A stretch of DNA of 6,997 nucleotides, taken from assembly GCA_003552605.1 (NCBI GenBank), contig PUNN01000059.1, positions 1 through 6,997 on the forward strand, in the 5' to 3' direction. Below are positions 1 to 5,314 of this stretch, one piece after another. Under the pieces are notes generated by a model. It did not search any database and was not told the origin of the DNA. It saw only the letters and a list, made by a program, of their open reading frames with translations. Source of the stretch: Phycisphaeraceae bacterium (GTDB lineage Bacteria > Planctomycetota > Phycisphaerae > Phycisphaerales > Phycisphaeraceae). Position numbers and translations under genes: made by a program. Position 1 is the stretch's first letter, and each line of letters opens with the position of its first letter.

Positions 1-1125
1 ATCGCCGGGCAGAAGCTGTCGACCATCATCGCCGGTTACCCCTGGGTCGCCGACTGGGGCCGTGACACCTTCATCGCCTTGCCGGGTCTGCTGCTGGAGA
101 CCGGCCGTTACGAGGAGGCGCGGGCCACATTGCAGACCTTCGCCCGGGCCCTTCGTAACGGGCTGGTACCCAACCGCTTTGATGACTACGACGACAGCGC
201 TGCCCATTACAACACCGTCGACGCCAGCCTCTGGTTCATCCATGCCGCGATGCGCTATGTCCAGAGCAGCGGCGACACCGCGAGTTGGAATGACTGGCTG
301 GCCGAAGCCTGTGGCCGGATTATCCGCGCCTACAGCGACGGGACGGAAAATAACATCCGCGCCTGCGAAGACGGCCTGATCACCGCCGGTGATGCGGGGA
401 CGCAGCTTACATGGATGGACGCCAAGACCCATGGTGTCATCTTTACGCCACGATTCGGCAAGCCGGTCGAGATCAACGCCCTCTGGTACCATGCCCTCCG
501 GGGTATGGGACGGCTGATGGCGCCGGAAGATGCGGCGGCGGCCGAGCGGTACAACCGGATGGCGGCACAGGTGGCCGAATCGTTCGTGCCATGTTTCTGG
601 AACGAGCATCTCGGCTTCCTCAACGACACCGTCTGCCCGGATGAGGCCGGTCACTGGCAGCCCGATGGATCACTGCGCCCCAACCAGATATTCGCCGCGG
701 CATTGCCGGATTCGCCGCTGCCGGATGATCTTCGCAGGAAGGTGGTCGAAGTTGTGGGCCATCGGCTGCTGACGCCGTTCGGCCTGCGTACCCTGCCGGT
801 CGATGACCACCGCTATCATGGCAAATATCTCGGCGATCAGTTCCACCGCGACAAGGCGTACCACCAGGGCACGGTCTGGCCGTGGCTGATCGGTCCCTAT
901 GCCGAGGCGGTGCTCCGCACCGATGCCTTCAGCCAGCGCAGCCGCGCCGAAGCCCTGCGGGCCATCGAGCCCCTCTTGCAGTTCATGGATAGCCGCGGCC
1001 TTGGGCAGCTTCACGAGATTCACGAGGGCGATGTCCCCCATCGGCCGGTGGGCTGCCCCGCGCAGGCATGGTCGGTGGCGGAGGTATTACGTGTGCTCCG
1101 GCTGATCGAACGTGGCGGGGACTGA
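1..1125 (+). CDS. Glycogen debranching enzyme, C-terminal glucosidase domain (5' end missing)
   Basis: Amylo-alpha-1,6-glucosidase of the GH133/GDE_C type, which removes the alpha-1,6 branch residues of glycogen in the cytoplasm. The reading frame is open from base 1 and gives 374 residues; the gene starts outside the window, so the N-terminal domain is absent here. Seen directly: the family block around TIIAGYPWVADWGRDT (about residues 8-23 of the visible part), YNTVDASLW (70-78), GDAGTQLTWMDAK (130-142), GKPVEINALWYHAL (153-166), YHQGTVWPWLIGPY (287-300), and the C-terminal HEIHEGDVPHRPVGCPAQAWSVAEVLR. Asp140 and Glu339 sit where the family's catalytic acid and base are expected, by comparison from memory. 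The C-terminus is complete and intact. The gene converges with the yciH-like gene, 81 bp apart, and no strong U-tailed terminator is visible between them. Family assignment is very secure; the exact role in glycogen metabolism is inferred. Confidence 0.95.
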   Translation: MAGQKLSTIIAGYPWVADWGRDTFIALPGLLLETGRYEEARATLQTFARALRNGLVPNRFDDYDDSAAHYNTVDASLWFIHAAMRYVQSSGDTASWNDWLAEACGRIIRAYSDGTENNIRACEDGLITAGDAGTQLTWMDAKTHGVIFTPRFGKPVEINALWYHALRGMGRLMAPEDAAAAERYNRMAAQVAESFVPCFWNEHLGFLNDTVCPDEAGHWQPDGSLRPNQIFAAALPDSPLPDDLRRKVVEVVGHRLLTPFGLRTLPVDDHRYHGKYLGDQFHRDKAYHQGTVWPWLIGPYAEAVLRTDAFSQRSRAEALRAIEPLLQFMDSRGLGQLHEIHEGDVPHRPVGCPAQAWSVAEVLRVLRLIERGGD

Positions 1126-1206
1126 AGGGGAAAAGGGGGCGATTTCAGGCTGTGTGTAAGGTCTCTACAACGCCACGGCCGCGGCGGTTGGCTTCTGCGC
1201 CCGGGG

Positions 1207-1572
1207 TTACCCGCCCGCTGGTTTGGCCGAATGCCCCATTTCCCTGAGCATGGTCACGAGCGTATCGCGATGGTCGCCCTGGATTTCGATGGCGCCGTCT
1301 TTGACCGCGCCACCCGTGCCAAGTTTCTTTTTCAGCTTCGCCGCCAGTTCGGCGAGGGCGGCTTCTTCCAGCGCGAGGCCCACGATGACCGTCATCACCT
1401 TGCCCCGTCTTCCCTTGCTCTCACGTCGCACCCGGACATTGCCATCACCCCGGGGGCCTGCCGGTTTCTTCGAGCAGCGACATGCCGACACCGGCTGCTG
1501 GCATTGCGGGCATATCTTCCCCCCGGCGGTGGAATAGACAACGCGTTCATCGCTTCGGCGGGGTTGAACCAT
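1207..1572 (-). CDS. yciH: YciH-like SUI1/eIF1-family translation factor with a Cys-rich insert
   Basis: A 121-residue SUI1-domain protein, the bacterial relative of eIF1, thought to act on start-codon selection at the 30S ribosome. Seen: an N-terminal RVVYSTAGGK block like that of E. coli YciH (LVYSTETGR), then RGDGNVRVRRESKGRRGK (about 41-58), LAAKLKKKLGTGGAVKDG (76-93) and IEIQGDHRDTL (96-105), ending in AGG as E. coli YciH does. Between the first two blocks lies CPQCQQPVSACRC (21-33), a four-cysteine CxxC...CxC segment absent from E. coli YciH that could bind zinc. The frame runs open upstream to 1731, but I chose the ATG at 1572. It has a GGAG eight bases upstream, the homology begins right after it, and the extra 53 codons run through an insertion-like repeat and read as low-complexity sequence. 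It is probably transcribed alone from a promoter with a TATGAT -10 box at 1595-1600. Confidence 0.92.
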   Translation of the reverse strand: MVQPRRSDERVVYSTAGGKICPQCQQPVSACRCSKKPAGPRGDGNVRVRRESKGRRGKVMTVIVGLALEEAALAELAAKLKKKLGTGGAVKDGAIEIQGDHRDTLVTMLREMGHSAKPAGG

Positions 1573-1580
1573 ATCAAGTG

Positions 1581-1584
1581 CTCC
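1581..1584 (-). promoter_or_regulatory. Ribosome binding site of yciH-like gene
   Basis: On the minus strand GGAG lies eight bases before the ATG at 1572. It decides between this start and longer in-frame starts up to 1731, which have no homology support. Confidence 0.6.
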
Positions 1585-1594
1585 GCATCCGCAC

Positions 1595-1623
1595 ATCATA
1601 CGGATGCCGTCCTGCCGGGGCGA
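1595..1623 (-). promoter_or_regulatory. Candidate promoter of yciH-like gene
   Basis: On the minus strand TATGAT (1595-1600) matches the sigma70 -10 consensus at five of six positions. The -35 hexamer 17 bases upstream (1618-1623, TCGCCC) is poor. Transcription from here would begin near 1588 and leave a leader of about 15 bases containing the GGAG ribosome binding site. This agrees with the ATG at 1572. The -35 part lies inside the hairpin at 1611-1646. Confidence 0.35.
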
Positions 1624-1646
1624 GCGATGCCTACGCCCCGGGCAGG
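1611..1646 (-). terminator. Terminator-like GC hairpin downstream of the kinase gene
   Basis: The arms 1611-1622 and 1634-1646 are complementary over 12 base pairs with a single bulged base, around an 11-base loop. This is a very stable GC-rich hairpin. No T-run follows on either strand, so it is not a textbook intrinsic terminator, though GC-rich genomes often use such structures. It lies 129 bp past the stop of the kinase gene; without the 88-bp insertion and its duplicated 9 bp the distance would be about 32 bp, a normal place for an operon terminator. It could instead be an operator-like structure for the yciH promoter it overlaps. Confidence 0.35.
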
Positions 1647-1649
1647 TTG
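1641..1649 (+). repeat. Left copy of 9-bp direct repeat (putative target-site duplication)
   Basis: GGCAGGTTG is repeated exactly at 1738-1746. The two copies directly abut the outer ends of the terminal inverted repeats of the 88-bp element between them, the arrangement left by transposase-mediated insertion. Confidence 0.6.
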
Positions 1650-1737
1650 GGGTGCATGACACGCGCCGCGGAAGGCTCTTGCTCCCTCTCCCCTCGGGAG
1701 AGGGAGAAAAATCCCCCGCGGCGCGTGTCATGCGCCC
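1650..1737. mobile_element. 88-bp MITE-like palindromic element
   Basis: A short element bounded by 22-bp terminal inverted repeats (1650-1671 and 1716-1737). They match at 21 of 22 positions; the mismatch is the fourth base from each end. Both ends start with GGG, then a shared GCATGACACGCGCCGCGG block. In the middle is a second, perfect 11-bp stem of CT/GA-rich sequence (1682-1692 with 1696-1706) around a three-base loop, so the whole element can fold into one long hairpin. A perfect 9-bp direct repeat lies flush against each end. It carries no coding capacity, so it would need a transposase supplied in trans. It sits in the spacer between the kinase stop and the yciH-like gene and interrupts neither. 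Alternative readings are a REP/PU-like palindromic repeat or an RNA-level hairpin; the flush direct repeats favour insertion. I cannot name an IS family: 9-bp duplications occur in several. Confidence 0.6.
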
Positions 1738-1746
1738 GGCAGGTTG
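1738..1746 (+). repeat. Right copy of 9-bp direct repeat (putative target-site duplication)
   Basis: GGCAGGTTG, identical to 1641-1649 and immediately outside the right terminal inverted repeat of the 88-bp element. Confidence 0.6.
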
Positions 1747-1775
1747 CGAGCATCCCCAAGAAGCGACAGGGTGGG

Positions 1776-3290
1776 TCAGGGTTGGCTGAAGACCACGCGG
1801 CGGGCCTCGCTCTGGAAATGCCTGTGCAGGTCACGGTAGCGACGATGCCGGGTGGGATCCGGTTTGACCGGGGCGCCGATCTTCAGGCCACGGGTAAGGG
1901 CGGTGATGTCCCTGACCTTGCCGGTTGCCGTGTGGGCGAGCATCGCCGCGCCGAAGGCGGACGCATCGGAAGCTTCCACCGGCTCGAGCGTACGGCCAAG
2001 CACATCAGCGAGAATCGAAAGCCACAGGCGTTGCCGGGTGATCGACCCGGTGACCCGCAATGGGCGGCTGCTGCGCGGCATGGCCGGGCGGAGGGCCTGC
2101 CATACATCGGCAAGGCAGAATGCCACGGCCTCGAGCCCCGCGCGTGCCAGATGCGAGGGGCCGTGAGCGAGTTGGAGGCCCGTAATTGCGGCCGAGGCGC
2201 GCGGTGCCCAGTGCGGATTTCGCTCACCGGTCAGGTAAGGCAGCACCAGCACGCCTTCACTGCCCGGCTCCACTCTTGAAGCCAGTTCGAAAAGCCGGGA
2301 ATAAGCCTCACCTTCACCGACTTCGTCGAGGCCGAGCACCCGGGTCAACCACTGAATGAGGAGTCCGGCATTGTTGATCGCGCCCCCGGCAAGGTATGGA
2401 CTTGGCCAGCCGCGGTAGCACCACGTGCGCCTTTCACCATCCAGCCAGGGGCCTGTCAGGTTGATGCGAATGGCGCCACTTGTGCCGACGTTGACCACGA
2501 CCTGTCCCGGTTTGACCGCCCCGGCCCCGGCATTGGACAGCGCACCATCGCTCGCCCCCGCAGCGACGGGCACCCCTTCAGGAAGATGAATCCGCCTCGC
2601 TGCTTCGGGGGTGAGCGGGCCAACGATGGAAGCCGGTTCGATGGGCTCGGGCAATCGGCCGGGCTCGATCCGGGCAAGGCAGAGTGCAGTGCGGTCCCAC
2701 TGCCCCGTGGCCAGGTCAAGCATCCCGGTCGAGGAGGCGAGGGTGCGATCAGTGACCCATCGGCCAGTCAGGTAATGGAGCAAGGCATCCTTGATGGCCA
2801 CGAATCGCTTCGCCCCCCGGAACACGCGCGGGTGCTGTCGGGCGGTCCATCGCAGCCGGGCAGGATGATAGATTGCCGCCGGCCGGCAACCGGTGTGGCG
2901 GTAAAGCTCGCTGGTGCACGGATCCTCGGACAGTTCATCGGCGCAATCCGCACTGCGGGTGTCGGCCCATGTCGTGGCCGGGCCGAGCGGCCTGCCATGA
3001 GCATCGACAGGCACGAGGGTGTGCATGGCGCCGCTGAGGGCAAGACCGGTGATGGGGCGGCCTTTAATCTGCGCCGCGAGGCGCTCAAGCGCATCGAGAC
3101 ACTTCGCAATGACCTCCGCGCCATCCTGCTCCGCTGCGCCGGGCTCCGGCGTATTGAGCGACCATGTGGCCTGCTCGGTGTGATGGACGGTACCGGCGGT
3201 GTCCACGGCAAGTACCTTGCCGTGGGTGGTGCCCACATCCAGGCCGATGGCCAGTCCGCCGGTGCCGGTGGAGCCACGTTGCCGCGTCAC
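1776..3290 (-). CDS. FGGY-family carbohydrate kinase, gluconokinase-like
   Basis: A 504-residue cytoplasmic sugar or sugar-acid kinase, a usual length for the FGGY family. Seen in order: the first phosphate-binding motif IGLDVGTTHGK (15-25), SGAMHTLVPVD (86-96), TTWADTRS (106-113), GASDGALSN with the expected catalytic base Asp248 (245-253), NVGTSGAIR (267-275), YLTGERNPHW (352-361), and the C-terminal nucleotide-binding VTGSITRQRLW (413-423). The pattern WAD(N/T)RS, GASDG.LSN and GTSGAIR resembles FGGY gluconokinases more than xylulokinase or glycerol kinase, so ATP-dependent phosphorylation of D-gluconate is the best guess. Substrate is inferred, not shown. In the last motif the second Gly of the usual GG is Ser416, a mild deviation. 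The start is GTG at 3290, one base after the glucuronidase stop, with GAGG five bases upstream; no other start precedes the ATP-binding motif. The pair is surely cotranscribed and probably translationally coupled. Confidence 0.9.
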   Translation of the reverse strand: MTRQRGSTGTGGLAIGLDVGTTHGKVLAVDTAGTVHHTEQATWSLNTPEPGAAEQDGAEVIAKCLDALERLAAQIKGRPITGLALSGAMHTLVPVDAHGRPLGPATTWADTRSADCADELSEDPCTSELYRHTGCRPAAIYHPARLRWTARQHPRVFRGAKRFVAIKDALLHYLTGRWVTDRTLASSTGMLDLATGQWDRTALCLARIEPGRLPEPIEPASIVGPLTPEAARRIHLPEGVPVAAGASDGALSNAGAGAVKPGQVVVNVGTSGAIRINLTGPWLDGERRTWCYRGWPSPYLAGGAINNAGLLIQWLTRVLGLDEVGEGEAYSRLFELASRVEPGSEGVLVLPYLTGERNPHWAPRASAAITGLQLAHGPSHLARAGLEAVAFCLADVWQALRPAMPRSSRPLRVTGSITRQRLWLSILADVLGRTLEPVEASDASAFGAAMLAHTATGKVRDITALTRGLKIGAPVKPDPTRHRRYRDLHRHFQSEARRVVFSQP

Positions 3291-3291
3291 G

Positions 3292-4992
3292 TCAACCTCG
3301 CTCGACCAGGTCTTCGAAGCCCTTCTTTACGACATGGTACGCAAGCTTCGGCCGGCGGTACTCATCCACCACGCCCTTGTTGTTGAACACCCGCGGCCGG
3401 CCCATGGCCCGGGACGGCATGGTGCGAAGGTCACAGAATTGCCAGATGGCGAGCCCGGCGTAACAGTCGCGGTCGGTGAACATGTGGCGGATCACCATCT
3501 CGAGCAGCTTCGCTTGGTATTGCTCGGTCCAGAAGTCTTCGTGCCAGTCGCGCCAGCCGTAGATGCCGCCGCCACCGATCTCGGAAATGATCAGCGGCTT
3601 GTCTCCGTGGCCACTGTCATCGAGGTGGGCCGCGATTTTATCTAGCGCTGCCGGGATGTCTTCGATCCGGCCGCCATACCAGCCGGGATACGCGTTGACC
3701 GACACGATGTCGCAGAGGTCGAGGTGGCGGTCCTCAAATGGCTTGTTGGTGGCGTAGGTCACAAGCCGGGATGGGTCAAGGTCACGCAGGTGATTGGTGA
3801 GGGCCTCGTAGCCGAGCCGCGTTTCCACCTGGTGGCTGTCACTCTCGTTGAGCAGGCCCCACATGATGACGCTCGGATGATTGATGGCCTCCATGACCAT
3901 CTCATTGGCCTGCGTCAACTGGGCATCGATGAAGCCTGAATCGTTGAGGTGCTCGGCGGTGTGCTGCCACCCGATGATTTCATTCCATACCAGGATACCG
4001 AACTCATCGCACAGGTCGAGAAACCGCCGGTCCTGCGGATAATGGCTGCCGCGGATGAAGTTGCAGCCCATGTCGCGGATCTGCTGCAGGTCACTGACCA
4101 GTACCGCATCAGGCAGGCCGTGGCCGAATTGCGGGTGCGATTCGTGGCGGTTGAACCCGCGGAGCGTGACTGGTTCTTCGTTGATCAGGATTGAGCGCCC
4201 CTCGGTGCGCACCGTGCGGATACCGATACGTTCGACCATGTCATCCTCCCCGAGACAGACCCGCAGCGTGTGCAGCTCGGGCTGGTCCGGCGACCAAAGA
4301 GCATGGTCTTTCAGTTCCAGCACGCGGTCGATCGTGTCGGGGGCATCTTCGATGGTGACCTGCTCTTCGACCAGTGTTCGCCCGTTGATGGAGATCTTGA
4401 GCGGCACCTTTCGCTGTGATGTGACGTCACTGCGGTACTGGATGAGCAGCTCGACTTCGCGGCTGGCCAGATCGACGGTCGTGGTGATCAGGCTTTCGAT
4501 CCAGAGTGATCCGAGCCGATGCCACTCGATGCCGCGCGTGATGCCCCCGTAGTGATACCAGTCAAAGTATTCCAGGTGCAGCGGACAGCGTCCGTAGTCG
4601 ATGCGGTTGTCGGCGAGGATGACCAGTTCGTGCTCACCCGCATCGAGACCTTCGACGTCCAGGTGAAACCGCGTGAAGCCGCCAAGGTGGTCGCCGAGGT
4701 GGCCGCCATCGAGGTAAATGCGGCCGTAGTGGTGCAGCCCATCGATGACCACCTGGTGCCGGCCGAACTCCTGCACATGCACCCGACGGCGATAGGCGGC
4801 GACGCCGCGGCGGCCGGCATAGCGCGGCGTGGCATCGAAGCTGCCGGGCACGGCCATGCGGTCATCGAACTTTATTTCATCGGGGTGGACACTGTCGAGG
4901 TTGGTATCGCCGAGAAATGCGAAATCCCAGAGGCCCGCGAGGTCTTCAACGTGCCGGGACAGGTGGGACTGAAATGCTCGGGGCATGGGCAT
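3292..4992 (-). CDS. uidA: Beta-glucuronidase, glycoside hydrolase family 2
   Basis: A 566-residue GH2 enzyme that would hydrolyse beta-D-glucuronides to free glucuronate and aglycone. Layout: N-terminal sugar-binding jelly roll (about 15-165), immunoglobulin-like domain (about 166-265), TIM barrel (about 266-555). Seen: RGFNRHE (278-284), RGSHYP (314-319), NHPSVIMWGLLNES with acid/base Glu383, IISEIGG with nucleophile Glu471, and FNNKG, where Asn537-x-Lys539 matches the NxK motif that binds the glucuronate carboxylate and separates glucuronidases from GH2 galactosidases. No signal peptide is visible, so the enzyme should be cytoplasmic and act on imported substrate. It is about 37 residues shorter than E. 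coli UidA; part of this is a short stretch between EIIGW and the acid/base helix, like enzymes lacking the long active-site loop. The start is ATG 4992 or, better spaced from AGGAG, ATG 4986. First gene of an operon with the kinase. The symbol is by family; substrate range is inferred. Confidence 0.92.
   Translation of the reverse strand: MPMPRAFQSHLSRHVEDLAGLWDFAFLGDTNLDSVHPDEIKFDDRMAVPGSFDATPRYAGRRGVAAYRRRVHVQEFGRHQVVIDGLHHYGRIYLDGGHLGDHLGGFTRFHLDVEGLDAGEHELVILADNRIDYGRCPLHLEYFDWYHYGGITRGIEWHRLGSLWIESLITTTVDLASREVELLIQYRSDVTSQRKVPLKISINGRTLVEEQVTIEDAPDTIDRVLELKDHALWSPDQPELHTLRVCLGEDDMVERIGIRTVRTEGRSILINEEPVTLRGFNRHESHPQFGHGLPDAVLVSDLQQIRDMGCNFIRGSHYPQDRRFLDLCDEFGILVWNEIIGWQHTAEHLNDSGFIDAQLTQANEMVMEAINHPSVIMWGLLNESDSHQVETRLGYEALTNHLRDLDPSRLVTYATNKPFEDRHLDLCDIVSVNAYPGWYGGRIEDIPAALDKIAAHLDDSGHGDKPLIISEIGGGGIYGWRDWHEDFWTEQYQAKLLEMVIRHMFTDRDCYAGLAIWQFCDLRTMPSRAMGRPRVFNNKGVVDEYRRPKLAYHVVKKGFEDLVERG
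3296..3299 (-). promoter_or_regulatory. Ribosome binding site of the kinase, inside the glucuronidase gene end
   Basis: GAGG on the minus strand lies five bases before the GTG start at 3290 and overlaps the last codons of the glucuronidase gene. It supports GTG as the true start and suggests translational coupling. Confidence 0.55.
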
Positions 4993-4995
4993 CGA

Positions 4996-5000
4996 CTCCT
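4996..5000 (-). promoter_or_regulatory. Ribosome binding site of the glucuronidase gene
   Basis: AGGAG on the minus strand is three bases from the ATG at 4992 but nine bases from the in-frame ATG at 4986 (the sequence reads ATG CCC ATG). The usual spacing of about five to nine bases favours 4986, giving a protein two residues shorter. Confidence 0.6.
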
Positions 5001-5021
5001 GATTCGCTGTGGTTGCGGGCG

Positions 5022-5033
5022 GGGCCAGCGGCG
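5022..5033. repeat. 12-bp direct repeat, copy 1 (downstream side of the glucuronidase promoter)
   Basis: GGGCCAGCGGCG occurs here and again at 5118-5129, in the same orientation and 96 bp apart. The two copies lie on opposite sides of the predicted promoter. This could be a regulator site or a chance repeat in GC-rich DNA. Confidence 0.35.
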
Positions 5034-5057
5034 TGAGGCCCGCTACGGCATCGAGCG

Positions 5058-5086
5058 AGATTACCGGCCGCGGTGGGGAGGGTCAA
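5058..5086 (-). promoter_or_regulatory. Sigma70-like promoter of the glucuronidase-kinase operon
   Basis: On the minus strand TTGACC (5081-5086, five of six to TTGACA) is followed after exactly 17 bases by TAATCT (5058-5063), which keeps the key first T, second A and last T of the -10 box. Transcription would start near 5051 and give a leader of about 60 bases. The strong -35 and ideal spacing support it; the -10 matches only three of six positions, so an activator may be needed. Confidence 0.45.
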
Positions 5087-5105
5087 AAGGCACGCATTGT
5101 TTCTG

Positions 5106-5129
5106 CCAGCGGCCAGCGGGCCAGCGGCG
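5106..5129. repeat. CCAGCGG repeat cluster including 12-bp repeat copy 2
   Basis: CCAGCGG occurs three times in near-tandem (5106-5112, 5113-5119, 5121-5127), about 20 bp upstream of the predicted -35 box of the glucuronidase operon. The last unit is part of the second copy of the 12-bp repeat (5118-5129). A fourth unit is at 5025-5031 within copy 1. The position would suit an activator or repressor; no protein can be assigned. Confidence 0.35.
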
Positions 5130-5302
5130 GGCACATGCCGTAGACCAATCGGCGCAGCCGCCATGGGGGCTCAGCCATCGCCCCGGCCCCCCTCGGCGAT
5201 TCGGCAAAGGCCCCCGCCAATCGCCAGTGGCGACAGGGTGCGCTGCGCGGGGGGCGAGATGCGATAGTGAGCCACCACGCGCCGATAACACTTCATTCCC
5301 GT

Positions 5303-5308
5303 TACACT
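5303..5308 (+). promoter_or_regulatory. Candidate -10 box of pdxA (possibly leaderless)
   Basis: TACACT, with the key T, A and final T of TATAAT, ends seven bases before the ATG at 5315. Transcription would begin at or next to the A of the start codon, giving a leaderless message. No Shine-Dalgarno sequence at normal spacing precedes this ATG (only GGGG directly adjoining it), which fits. No clear -35 box is seen 17 bases upstream. Confidence 0.35.
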
Positions 5309-5314
5309 GCGGGG

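Larger units (their letters stand above)
4993..5314. other. Divergent control region between glucuronidase operon and pdxA
   Basis: A 322-bp non-coding stretch serving two genes transcribed away from each other. It contains the glucuronidase ribosome binding site, a sigma70-like promoter (5058-5086), a cluster of CCAGCGG repeats, a 13-bp perfect palindrome with a one-base centre at 5221-5233 (TCGCCA-G-TGGCGA), and a candidate pdxA -10 box at 5303-5308. The open frames in this stretch encode Arg/Pro/Gly-rich sequence without recognisable domains, and I do not regard them as genes. Confidence 0.6.

Noticed and set aside
1126..1206. GC palindrome near 1178-1185 as a bidirectional terminator between the debranching enzyme and yciH-like genes
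   Set aside because: GCCGCGGC is a self-complementary octamer without a loop or T-run. It is too weak to call.
1682..1706. Inner CT/GA-rich hairpin of the small element as an intrinsic terminator
   Set aside because: The A-run following it on the plus strand is not a T-run, and on the minus strand the T-run precedes the stem. It is better explained as the core of the palindromic element.
1573..1731. 53-codon N-terminal extension of the YciH-like protein
   Set aside because: The extension translates the insertion-like palindrome and spacer. The ATG at 1572 has a good ribosome binding site and marks where homology begins.
1482..2279. 265-codon plus-strand frame across the yciH 5' end, the small element and the kinase 3' end
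   Set aside because: It joins antisense translations of two real genes through a palindromic repeat. No domain is recognisable.
2586..3386. 266-codon open frame on the plus strand opposite the kinase
   Set aside because: It is a shadow of the FGGY kinase codons and continues into the end of the glucuronidase gene. It has no family motif.
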